From positions 1-64,000 of the forward strand of contig JADFUC010002168.1 of the NCBI GenBank assembly GCA_019722365.1: a stretch of 64,000 nt of DNA, written 5' to 3'. The position numbers and the translations under genes are program-made. Shown here piece after piece: positions 1 through 11,415 of this stretch; positions within the stretch are counted from its first letter, which is position 1, and every line of letters begins with the position of its first letter. The DNA comes from Lithospermum erythrorhizon (lineage: Eukaryota; Streptophyta; Magnoliopsida; Boraginales; Boraginaceae). The notes below the pieces were generated by a model that ran no database searches, was not told the origin of the DNA, and saw nothing but the letters and a program-made list of their open reading frames with translations.

Positions 1-1844
1 AGTTACGTATTGCTCTCACAATCCGGAGGCTGGAAGCCGGTAAGTCAATAAATTAGTTGAAATCTAATCATCTGATTTCCTGTAACTTACCCACATCCGA
101 ACGAAAGTCCCCAAATAAAAGATAATAGACATAGCAAATAAGTATATAAACATGCACAAAGAAAAGAAAAATAAATCAAGTAATCACAACCTCATAACAA
201 AGCACGACCATCTCAACATACCAACACTCGCGTAACTCAAGCTTACGTTAACTCACATGTCACACTCCAACGATCTCATATCATAAAAATCAATGAGTAA
301 AACAATATAACGCCTCACACCACGTTTATAATTACAACAAAACAGAATGAAAAACCACAAATACAATATCACATATAACATTCCATCTTTTCTCCCTAAG
401 CAGCTCACTCCTTCAACACCCAACAACAACATATCCTTTCCCGGCAGCCACCTTCGAACTACCTATATCATCGCAACCATTCTCAATTCAAACAAATCAC
501 ACGTCACATACAATACTCAAACATACAGCCCATCATTAATAACAATGTCAATATAGCATCCATAATATACACGATACAACAATTGTGATGAGTCACCTTC
601 AAACAAAACATACTAATACACGCCCATAACACAAATATACTCAAACAATTTAATACACACAAACATAAACATACTCAAAGGACCTACACTACATAAATAT
701 ACCAAACATAAAGAATTCACAAATAAATATGTCATAATGCATCTAATACAACCACCATATACTCTACTCCACATAAATAAGTGTAACAACGGGCGATAAA
801 TCCCCACCTTGACTAGTACCACTACCAAGTAGTTAACCGATCCGCACTGCTCCCGCTGCCCCAAGCCTCCAAAATCAGACAGTCGCAGCCGCAATCGCTG
901 TCCCCCTCTGCCTCGCGGCTACGCTCACGGAAATTTTCAATCGCCTTTAATTAGAGTTGCATTTACAAACGATCATCTTTGTCATTTCGAGCCATCAAAG
1001 CGTTTGAAAATTATTAAAAATTCCATTCGAGAAGCTCGGTTCCCCCGGCCTTTTGACCATGAAAGTTGAATATGTTACTTCAACTTCAAGTGAATAGAAA
1101 AATGAAGCTTTTTTTATAAAGAGTTAAAAACTGATTTTGAAATATACTGGGAATATAATTTACTATCAAGGCGTTATAGCGGTGGTTAAGAGAAACTCTA
1201 TAGCTTTTTTTTTTACTTCCTCCCACAAGCCTCCTGTGTTACGGACCTTCTTGCTCAAGATGGTCATTCTTTCATGAAAGCTGCGGAATACTTGATTTAT
1301 TTTTATTTTACCGCATAATGCTTATATACTTATTTGGCATGCCTATTATCTTTCACTGGTACCTCATTCGACGCTGCTTACCATCCACGCGATTCGCTTC
1401 CACTCAAGTCATTTCAGCTTATCCCTCCCACCTGCATCGATTGTGTGCATTTGATGTCAAATTGCCTCGCGAGCGCCCCACACCTTACTTAGGGGTTGCA
1501 TTTCCAGTTGGCTGTGATCCACAACAAATACCTTTTTCTATTATTTTATGTACTGGAAAGTTTCATATTTTGTTTTGGATGTTGAAAATTGTAAACTATT
1601 TTGTGGAATAATTGAGACTTGCATGCGATGGAATTTTACACTTCGTTGTAATTTAGCGACGCTTACCACGGTTAAACTCTGTATTACAACATTTTGAGTT
1701 TTCGAAACTATTTTACTTTTGATCAAACTATCAGGTTTTATTGGTTATTAAATAGGTAATTTTCGTGTCAACCATCGCATTAGCGACTGATATACGCTGA
1801 TAACGACCCACCTCGAGGTGATACGACTGAGGCGGGTCGTTACA
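1..1844 (+). mobile_element. Degenerate LTR-type sequence, probable 5' LTR of a plus-strand gypsy element
   Basis: There is no recognisable gene here. The stretch is AT-rich and repeat-like. It ends at an ACA (1842-1844), which is followed four bases later by a primer-binding site, as expected for the 3' end of a plus-strand 5' LTR. The last 43 bases form an imperfect hairpin (stems about 1802-1814 and 1829-1841, AACGACCC against GGGTCGTT). The left boundary is not visible and may lie outside the window. The short open frames (347-556, 1318-1611 and others) have no recognisable family and are taken as chance. The call rests on the adjacent primer-binding site rather than on a matching second LTR. 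Confidence 0.4.
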
Positions 1845-1848
1845 ATTA

Positions 1849-1866
1849 TGGTATCGAGCCAAAGCG
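1849..1866 (+). other. tRNA-Met-type primer-binding site of an LTR retrotransposon
   Basis: TGGTATCGAGCCAAAG matches the common plant primer-binding site TGGTATCAGAGCCAAG, complementary to initiator tRNA-Met, apart from one missing A after TGGTATC. It lies four bases after a hairpin-bearing LTR-like end. It implies a plus-strand element whose interior began here. That interior is not recognisable downstream and is replaced by other repeats within about 800 bases. Confidence 0.55.
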
Positions 1867-2629
1867 AGATATAAAAGAAGAATCATGGTATGCATGACAC
1901 GTGGAGTATATGTTATGTCACGTATGATACGAGGGTCAGAATCTGATATAAATTAAAAGGAGAAAGTATGAAATTATGATATAAACTAGTGATAATAGTC
2001 AATTATCACGGATTTAATTATTAATGCAATTTGGTCATTCTCGAGTAAATGAGAAATAAATGATAGAATGAGGACTTCTTTGGAAAACTTGATTATATTG
2101 TGCAATTATATATAAGAAGAATGTCAATGGGAAATTTGAATTCTCCGTCGCTCCTGTGTTACGGACCGGTAGATGATACGCTGGAGCCGTCCGACCGCGG
2201 TAATCCAAGAGATACGCGGGGCGCAAAGCGCGACACCTTCGAGGCCGCAGGGCCACCTCTGTAATCTCACGGATGGTACGGTCCTGACAAGCTATGCTCA
2301 ACGAGGACGCCGAGTATTTACTGGGAGGTCAGAATATCCAACCAAAAAAATTTGTACGCTAATGATATATTTGATAAGATTTGACGGCATTACTCATATC
2401 ACTAAAGATGCATCTTCTTTTCTGCTCATCCTATAAGAATCTTAATGTTAAACGGTTTCGACTGGTAATTCTGGGACAATAATCTAATTTTAGTTTCCAT
2501 GTTGAGCACGCTGGAAACAGACAAAACGTGTCGAAAGACTCGTGGTGGTTTCCTCATGAGGCCACCATCAAATCTAATAACGCATCGACCAGCCGGGGCG
2601 CATAGCTTATCATTTGACGAAATCCAATT

Positions 2630-2918
2630 TCATGAATACTTAATTTTAGTTAATTCCTGGAATTTATTATGATTTAATTCTTGCTTGTATTTTTAAAAGT
2701 GTGAAAGCGTAAAACTGGAGGTTTCGAGGATATTCTTCCATGTACTTCATACTATTACACCTCGTATACGACGCATGCTGAACTCATGCTTAAGTAGGAA
2801 ATTAAATTCTATATCACATAAGACTATCCAAAATTTTAAAAAAATTAGAAAAATTTAGTCGCTAATTTGGATATGATTTAGTAATTACTTATATGTCGAA
2901 CGACCGATACATTCAAAA
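2630..2918. repeat. Upstream repeat unit A, left part
   Basis: This is the left fragment of a roughly 2.2 kb repeat that recurs at 13620-15820 (unit B), 17055-17660 (unit C, partial) and 25090-25890 (unit D). Shared landmarks include TGAATACTTAATTTTAGTTA, TTCTTCCATGTACTTCATAC and TATGTCGAA followed by GATACATTCA. The unit is interrupted after GATACATTCA by a gypsy element and resumes at 11416. No coding capacity is seen. Confidence 0.7.
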
Positions 2919-5390
2919 TGCTTTTAAAATTTATAATCCATCACCGATATCGAAACGACTAACCCATATATATATACTGCCAACATATCCCAAAATAAAG
3001 TAATTCCGCAAGGCTACAAAAGAGAGGCATCAGACTCGAATACAAAACGACAACCGCCGACAAGTGCTAAAGTTTCAAAAAGGAAACTACAACAATCAAA
3101 ACAATTTTGACAACACATCAAAATCGATCGCGAGGATCTTCTCGCCACCCGACGCCACCTAGCCACTTGAACAAAACTCTCAAACAACCCTTGGCTCAAC
3201 CGCCACCAACCCGCACAAATGAAATGCCGCCCAAAGCTTAAAAAGGCCGCTGCTTAAGTGGAACTTAACACAGGCGAACTTACTTCATACGGAACGAGTC
3301 AATCAATAATATAATAGTTAAATATGAATAAAATACATATATCCAGACTACCTAAAAAAGCGTTATACAACACGATCCCAAGTGAAGTCTCGCATTATTA
3401 CAACACGCAAGATATACTGGGAAGGTTTCAAAGAAGCACACATTTCCGTAAAAGAAATCAATAGGCTCAACTACTTAATTAAAACTCTAGTCATCAAACC
3501 TCCATCTCCTCATATCCCCACCAAAGATACCAACCTCTAATGCCAAGCATACGTCAATCCATCTACCTCTATGAACGGACTAATAAATAATCACCAAGAC
3601 TTATACCCCAAAGAGTAGCCAAAACCGCACTTATACACAAAGTATATGCACCGCACTTCATACACTAAGTACAAGTGCACACCGCTTCTTATATTACTGG
3701 GTGATACCAGATACCGCTTCTTATACATTAAGTATAAGGCACAATCATTTTATACACTAAGTATAAGGCACACCGCACTTATACACTAAGTATAAGGCAC
3801 ACCGCACTTATACACTAAGTATAAGGCCAATATCAAGCCGCAGATATCCTCGCAAGGAAGCCGAGAGTCACCAACCCCTAATCATCCCAACATAAATAAA
3901 TCCCTCATACACAAAGCCACTCCTGCTCATGATAACTCTAACCATCACCTCTCAATAACCAGCCTACTCTACTCCCCAAACAATATCCAAGCACACAGCC
4001 TAAAACATCTCACAATCAAGTCACCCTAATCACGACAAGTGCCACAAATCATAAAGGCTCTACAAGGCCACGTAAATATAAGCTGGGAGTTCAAGCTATT
4101 ACTTACCTCACAATCTTCAATGCCACGTAATATAATCACAATCATATCACGGCTCACATAATCTAATCACACATAATCATACAACAACTACATGGCTGCT
4201 CATTCACGTAATCATAACACAATAACATGTTCACAATTTATAACGAATACGAAAAGTAACACCCGCGAGACAAGATCACCTCTTGGGCTACTACAAAACC
4301 TCCGCAAAACACAATCACGGTGAATCGCTCTTTCCACGCCAACGCCTAAACAAACACCTGTAAAAGTATAATCAAGCACCTACTACTATACCGGCGTTTC
4401 TGTAAGATACATAACCAACTCTTAGAACTATCTCTAAATAGTCTAAATACGACGGATAAACTATCGAATTATAATCCCATCGATACAACCCAATCGATCC
4501 CCGCTAAAATCCCATCTTATCACTTTATCATTACAAATCAACTTTATAAGTCCTTTTAGTTAATCGCCAGGTCCATAATTAACAACCTATACTCCGAAAT
4601 ATCAATTATAACTAACTCGAATTAACACTTTTTCAACCTAATCGGCTTTTAATCTCAATTTTAAATCACCAATTTAACATCAAAATAACTATAATAAGGT
4701 CCCAACCTACCTCCTACACATTTAAAGTCTTAGAAAAATATCAACCCAAAAAGTCAACCGAAACCTAAAAGTCAACCCAAATGCATAAATATCCTCAAAC
4801 GACTTAAATCACTTAATTAATCACTTATATACGCCATGTAACCCATAACCAACTAAGCATTCATCATAAAATTGAATTATGGAAAAGTCAACTAAAAAGT
4901 CAAATTAAAAGTCAACTATAAAGTCAAAAACCCAAGAAATAACATTCCCGAAAGACTTGAAATTTCTTACCTTAACTCGCTGGAAGAGAACACGGGGAGA
5001 ACGAGCATTCTACAAACTGATTCGAAGTTCGAATCAAGAGAAATGAAAAAAAATGTATGTAAGGGAAACTATTTTCGGCCAAACCACGAAAGGCTACATT
5101 TAATGGGGTTGCTTCGATAACGATGACATTAAGATAAAGACGCATCAGATATTTAAAAAAACTCGTGTCCTGCTCGTTTCGATTAATTTCGCGCTTTATC
5201 GTATTTAAATCTCAACGAACCCCATTTCAAAAGATAAAATTTTCCATGGCAAAACTACTAAATTATAAATGTAATTTACCAAAATCTTACTTAAATAATA
5301 TTATCATCGAATTATTTATACTATCCCCAAGTCCCCACCGTCAATCGAAAAATTTAAATTTTTTTTTTTTTAATGAAGCGGGTTATTACA
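2919..5390 (-). repeat. 3' LTR of the chromovirus-type gypsy element
   Basis: It aligns by eye over its whole length with 8935-11415. Shared blocks include TTTAAAATTTATAATCCATC, CACAAATGAAATGCCGCCCA, a hairpin minisatellite and TTATGGAAAAGTCAACTAAA. It ends GGTTATTACA next to the interior. Confidence 0.85.
3627..3828. repeat. 29-bp hairpin minisatellite inside the 3' LTR
   Basis: About seven copies of a 29-base unit whose core TTATACACTAAGTATAA is an inverted repeat (TTATAC / GTATAA around a five-base loop), separated by GGCACACCGCAC. The last two units are identical. The third is diverged. Confidence 0.85.
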
Positions 5391-5639
5391 ATCTACCCAT
5401 CTAATAAAAATTTGACCTCGAAATTTGACAACCCAAACAACCAAAACATATATATAACAAACACAAAATCAAATATCACACAAAAATAAAAAGCAATACT
5501 AACTCCACTCGCCAACCGCAACCGGGATCCGACCCCACTTCACATCCCTACTAATAACCTCAAGTAGCCTCTCATCTCGTCATTAAATTAAGATTCCATC
5601 CACAAGCACCGGTCGAACTCTCATAATGGGCGGTAATCT

Positions 5640-7400
5640 CCCCTCGGCCGCCATCGACATCAAAATCGACTCCAAGCTTATCCCTCTCGGATCCTTTCTG
5701 ATTTTCCCTTTCTACTCGTATCTATTACATTTCGGCTTTCCCTCGCGGTACTCAATAGTAAGGTCATAATCACCGGTTTAACTCCATCCACCTCCTCTCG
5801 CTTCAAATTAAAATCTCCCTCAAGGCCGGGTAGATATTTCCAAACTCTTACGATCAAGAAATTACGGCATTTAACCCCATACGTATAATGTTCCACAATT
5901 TCAACGCAGCACTATCACCGCTAGCTCAAGATCATGGCCTAATAGTTTTTCTCGTGGTTTTCTCAACCTGCCGGGAAGATAAAATCACCTTCCCACTCGC
6001 ATCGAACACACCCCTAATCCTCGACGCGAAGATCGCTATAAATCACGTAGCCCTCAAAACCGACGGTATCACCAACACTCCAGCCGAGTCAACTTCTCTT
6101 TCGGGAAGATCCTCGAAGCAATCCTCACAATCATCACCCGCAAATAAACTTTAACCCCTTTCCCTCTCGTCAATGGCACGCGATAAAAGAGTAAGTCCTT
6201 AATGAATCTCCCTGTAATAACCAAATAACCCCAAGAAACTCCTCACCTCGGGCCACACCGCGGACGCTCCCAATTGTTCACGGCCTCCACCTTCGATCAA
6301 CACAAATAATTGGGCTGAAATAATACTCTACCCAGAATCGTGACTTTCGCCAACTAGAACTCACATTCGGGAAAACTTGGGCATACAAGCCGCGCATCTG
6401 TCCTCAACACATCCCAAATGCCTCATGTTCCTCCTCCCTCCGAATATATCGAATATCATCAACGAATACCACCACAAACTCATCCAAATACCCCGAATAC
6501 CCGGTTCATAAAATCCATAGTGTCGCAGGCATTTGTCAATCCAAATGGCATCACTATAAACTCATAATGTCCATAACTAGGATCGGAAAGTCACTGAATA
6601 TCCTCCCCTTCGATCCTCAATCGATGACATAACCAGACAGAAATCACACCCCAGAACACCTGCATCCTTCAACCGATCAAACAAATCGCTAATTTCGCAA
6701 TGTGGGTATCGGTTCTTAATGGTCACTTTACTCAACTGCCTATAAATAATACATAACCTCATCGAACCATCCTTCTTTTTCACAAACAACACCGCGCACT
6801 TACCTGGTATACACTCGGTCTCGATTTAATCCCTTATCCAACAACTCCTCGTAATCAGTCCGTAATTCCCGCAACCGGCAAGTGAGCCATCCCTGCATTT
6901 TGCGGAAGAGAAATTGCGCCAATTTAATAACCTCAATAGCAAATTCGATCTCCCTCTCCGCGGCAATCCCTAAGTCCTCCTGAAAACATCCTTCGAACTC
7001 TAACAAACTTACACTCAGACCGCCTTTATTCTACTCCAACCAACCATAATCCTCAAGAACCCTAATACACCCTTCCGGATCAATCTCCTACCTCTGCTGA
7101 GCACAAAACTCGAAGGCAAATATTTCTATCTCCCACAAATCGGATATCCGTCTTCCGAACCCACAAAGAATCTCCTTCCGATGGCAATCAATAATGCACG
7201 ATGTTTCCCTCAACCAATCCATACCCAAAGATAAAGATCAAAATCGGAAAGCTTCAAACGGAAGAATCAATGCATAAGGATCACCATATAATCAAAGGAT
7301 GTCTAACCATTAACCGACTTATAATCAAGGAATGTAGCAAAGACACAACATACGAGCACGCAGAATAAAACTCGAGAAAAAGAAATTATCTTAATCAAAC
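5640..7400 (-). pseudogene. Broken pol of gypsy element: protease, reverse transcriptase, RNase H
   Basis: Read on the minus strand, right to left. The protease end shows GMDWLRE with an IDCHRKEI-like run (about 7100-7240). Reverse transcriptase shows [26 protein letters not shown] (about 6680-6790), then the YGHYEF...[14 protein letters not shown] block and the catalytic FVDD motif (6455-6466, aspartates intact). RNase H shows EHYTYGVKC (5870-5896) followed by a frame-disrupted 'IEYREGKANVVADALSRK'-type end. Frames change repeatedly, so no long open frame survives. After RNase H only about 250 bases remain before the LTR, too short for integrase and chromodomain. The RT would copy element RNA in virus-like particles, but this copy is not functional. 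Confidence 0.8.
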
Positions 7401-7429
7401 AACACCTCGGCCTCAATATCATACGTAAA

Positions 7430-8930
7430 TAATGTACCTGCCACCACCGTGGGGTATCCCGTCCCTCCCGATGAAAGTAACGGCGCGAATCAGCCCCACT
7501 GTGTCCAATCAAAAAAAAAAAACAAGCACCACCTGCACTCCTCCGAAGTCCTCCTGCCCATATCTCGGCCTCCATGGCCAATCGACCACCACGACTCATG
7601 ATAACCGCCTCGGCTGTGCCGAATCGTTGTCATACTCAAGACCTCCTCCGGGAAACAATACCTTCGCCAAACGCCCCCTGCCGCATCGACAACATACATC
7701 ATCTTCTCCCCAGCAATCTCACCAGACCCACTGACCACAACCAGAATAAATGATACCTCTCTCGGGACCCCTGAAGACGACGGACCCCTACCGGATCTCG
7801 CGTGCGCCCACCGCATGTAAGAGCAGCCGCATAACTCGGCGAATCGGCCGGAGCACCGAAGTTACTCCGCCTCAGACGACTCCGGGCTGGTCCGTCCTCC
7901 TCGAACTCTAGAGCTGGGAATAGAAAGCCCTTGGCGTCGACCCCGATCCACTCCGCCTGCTCGCTACCCATTTCCATCTTCGGGGGTCGCATTCCTCAAA
8001 GCACGGAAACTGGGCAACTCCATCAACAGACCGGGTGACGATTCCCACGGCCATCCATCCCTCAATCTGAACCATCCTCTACCGGATAAACATTAGGAAA
8101 GCAGAATGGGCACGCATCACCGAACCTGCCTCCTCATACGCCCACCGACCTCGAACCCCGAGTCAACGAACTTTCTCCAATTCCGCCACGTAGTGTCTAA
8201 TCAATACCCTCCTGGGGCAGCTCAACAAATCGCCTCCTGTGACACACGAACCTCCCCTCTCGCAGCCACAGACGCACTCAGTTCTCCCACTACCACGGTA
8301 CCCTGCCTATAAGTAAAGAAACTTCACTCATCTCGCCCATAATCCCCATCGGCTCAAAAATCACCGTCCCTGACTTTAACCACAGCCCCGGGCTCCGCGA
8401 ACCCCCTGCAAACTTCGAGATCCCTTCAAACCGATCAAACAAATTGGCTCGAATTCGAATTCTCGCTGCCACCACCCGAGCATTCACACTCTTCTCTACG
8501 ACACCTCAACCTCCTCAACATGCTCGTAAGACGCACCTCCGACCTCGCCGTCCACGCCGTGCTCATCGACAACAGACTCTACCAAATGTCTCCTCGGGGC
8601 CTGGCTCCCGAAGACCTCGCTCTACCTCGCCTCGAACTCGGGGCGGCATCCTCAATACCACGCAACAAAAGAAAGACCAGACTTTTGGCAAAAAAGACAC
8701 CACTCACAAATCCACTAAGGAAAAAACAAGTCGACACACAACCACGTATACCCAAGCAACTAAACCTGCTCGACACCAAAATCAGAATGACCCGCCTGTG
8801 CCCGACCTGGCCTGCAGTAGGACATTAAAAATCCGAACACCGTGAGTCACCAACCGACGACTAATTCTCGGCTTTAAAACACAATTCGCTTCTATCCAAA
8901 AAATGTGATCACAATTAAGTTTCCCAAATC
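7430..8930 (-). pseudogene. Broken gag region of the gypsy element
   Basis: It lies between the 5' LTR and the protease, where gag is expected. On the minus strand the open pieces (7490-7816, 7699-7992, 8579-8779) are Gly/Arg/Ser-rich and frame-shifted relative to each other. A Cys-rich patch near 7500-7560 sits where the zinc knuckle should be, but a clean CCHC motif cannot be read. Assignment is mostly by position. The plus-strand open frames here (8444-8845, 8520-8828) are antisense shadows. Confidence 0.5.
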
Positions 8931-8934
8931 AAAC

Positions 8935-11415
8935 AGCTTTTAAAATTTATAATCCATCACCGACATATCGAAACGAACACAACCCTCCATATATATACCA
9001 ACATATCCCAAAATAAAGTAATTCCTAAGTAGCTACAAAAAGAGAGTAAAGACTGCATTGTAATACAAATGACAACCGGCCGACAAGGCTAAAGTTTCAA
9101 AAGGAAACTACAAATAATCAAAAAACAATGACAACACATCAAAATCGATCACAGATCTTCTCACACTCCGACGCCACCTAGCCACTGAACTTAATCCTCA
9201 AATACCTCGCTCAACCGCCCGTCAACCTCGCACAAATGAAATGCCGCCCAAAGCGGTGCGCGTAGTTCGCAGCTTAAAGCCAAACTTAACACAGCGGTGA
9301 ACTTACCATACGGAACGAGTCAATCAATAATATAATAGTCAAATATGAATAAAATACATATATCCGTGACTACCTAAAAAAGGTCATACAACATGATCCT
9401 CCTGGAGGAAGTCTCAGATGATTACATTTAAGATATAATATGTTTCAATAGTTAACACATTTCCAAAAGAAATCAATAGTTCAACTACGACTAAAACTCT
9501 AGTCATCAAACCTCCTATCTCTCATATCCCTACCAAGATACCAACCTCTAACGCGCATATGCTCAATCCGTCCACCAAGCAGAACGGACTAATAAATAAT
9601 CACCTCACCTATACCCCAAAGATAAGGCCAAAACCGCATTCTTTATACACAAAGTATAAGGCACAATCGGGCATTTATACACAAAGTATGCGCATACACG
9701 CATCTCCATACACTAAGATAGCGCACACCGCTCTTATACACTAGCATAAGGCACACCGCACTTATGCACTAAGTATAAGCGCACACCGCACTTACGCACT
9801 AAGTATAAGGCACACACCGTACTTATAAACTAAGTATGTGCACACCGCACTTATAAACTAAGTATAAGTGCACACCGCACTTATACACTATGTATATAAG
9901 GCATCAATCGCACTTATAATACTAAGTATAAGTGCCAATATCGTCAAGATATCCTCGCAAGTGAAGTGAGAGTCACCTAACCCCTAATCATCCCAACATA
10001 GTCAAATCCTCGACAATAAGTCACCTCAAGTCATAGATAACTCTAACCATCACCTCAATAACTTACTCTACTCCCCAAACAATATCCAAGCACACAAACA
10101 TCCACAATCGTAAGTCAAACACAATCGCCGACAAGTGCCATTGTGAATCATAAAGGCTTTACCAAGCAATAATGTAAATCGAAATAGGCCGGAGTTCAAG
10201 TTTATTACTTACCTCAAGCAATCTTCAATGTCATAGAATATAATCACATAATCATATCACGTTCTCAATAATGAATCACACATAATCATACAATACTACA
10301 TGTATGTCATTCTCACATAATCATAACACAAATAACATGTTCACAATAACGATAATGAATACGTAGTAACACGCGAGATGCGACTACCTCGCTAGCTACT
10401 ACAAAACCTCCGCGAACACAATCACTGTGAATCCGGCCTCTTTTCCACGATCAACGCTAAACAAACACCCGTAAAGTATAATCAAGCACTACTACTATAC
10501 CGGCATTCTACACGATTCCGATAAACTATCGAATTATAATCCCATCGGACACAACCCAATCGATCCCCCGCTAAAATTCCATCTTATCACTTTATCATTA
10601 CAAATCAACTTATAAGTCATTTTAGTTAATCAGCAAGTCCATAATTAACAACCTATACTCCGAAATATCAATTATAACTCAACTTGGAATTAACACTTTT
10701 TCAACCTTATTCCCTTTAATCAATTTTAAAATTACCAATTTAATATCACAATAACTATAATAAGGCCCAACCTAACCTCCTACACACATTTAAAGTCTTA
10801 AAAAATATCAACCAAAAGTCAACCTAAAAACCAAAAGTCAACCCAACCATAACATCCTCAAACGCACTTAAATCACGAATTAATCACTTATATACGTCAC
10901 GTAACCCATAACCAACTAAGATTCACTATAAAATTGCATTATGGAAAAGTCAACTAAAAATTCAACTATGTCAAAACCCAAGAACATCTCAAAAGACTTG
11001 AAATTTCTTACCTTAACTCGGGAAGAGAATTTAACGATATTCTACAAACCATCTTGAGTTCGGAAAATGACAATCAAGAGATGCTGAAAAGAAATTTTTT
11101 GGGTGGGGAGAGGTTTATTGGCCAAACCACGAAAGGTTAAGATACTAAGTGTTCGACAACGACGCATATTTTTAAGATAAGTACGACTAAACTCGAGTCC
11201 TGCTCTCGGTTTCTAAGCACTTCTCTCCACTTATCGATTTTAAATCAACGAACCCGATTTCAAAGATAAAATTTTCCATGGCAAAACTACTAAATTATAA
11301 ATGTAACGGCTTAAAAAAATTTACTAAATAATATTATCAATTTAAATTATTTATACTATCCTCGGACCCACCAACCTAAAATTTAAATTTTTTTTTAACG
11401 TAGCTGGTTATTACA
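8935..11415 (-). repeat. 5' LTR of the chromovirus-type gypsy element
   Basis: Partner of 2919-5390, of almost the same length, with many short substitutions and indels. It contains the second hairpin minisatellite. The minus-strand interior begins at 8934. I could not recognise a standard primer-binding site there (the minus strand reads TTTGATTTGGGAAAC). Confidence 0.85.
9634..9934. repeat. 29-30-bp hairpin minisatellite inside the 5' LTR
   Basis: About ten diverged copies of the unit seen at 3627-3828, with the TTATAC...GTATAA inverted core. The copy number differs from the partner LTR (about seven), so one array has changed length since insertion. Confidence 0.8.

Larger units (their letters stand above)
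2919..11415 (-). mobile_element. Ty3/gypsy LTR retrotransposon, chromovirus (Tekay/Del) type, integrase-less
   Basis: The element reads on the minus strand. It has two long direct repeats (LTRs at 2919-5390 and 8935-11415, about 2.48 kb each). Minus-strand LTRs start TGTAATAACC (seen as GGTTATTACA on the plus strand at 5381-5390 and 11406-11415). The 3.5 kb interior reads, right to left, gag, protease, reverse transcriptase and RNase H, and then meets the 3' LTR with no integrase. A purine-rich AGATGGGTAGAT lies just before the 3' LTR and fits a polypurine tract. The LTRs differ by very many small indels, so the insertion is old or the assembly is noisy. No 5-base target duplication matches across the outer ends. 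The lineage call rests on RT sequence style and LTR length. Confidence 0.8.

Noticed and set aside
3627..3828. CRISPR-like regular repeat array
   Set aside because: There are no unique spacers; the whole 29-base unit repeats tandemly. It is a minisatellite within an LTR of a plant retrotransposon.
8444..8845. 133-codon plus-strand open frame rich in Arg/Thr/Pro
   Set aside because: It overlaps the minus-strand gag region of the gypsy element and a second open plus frame; antisense shadow of a Gly/Arg-rich polyprotein.
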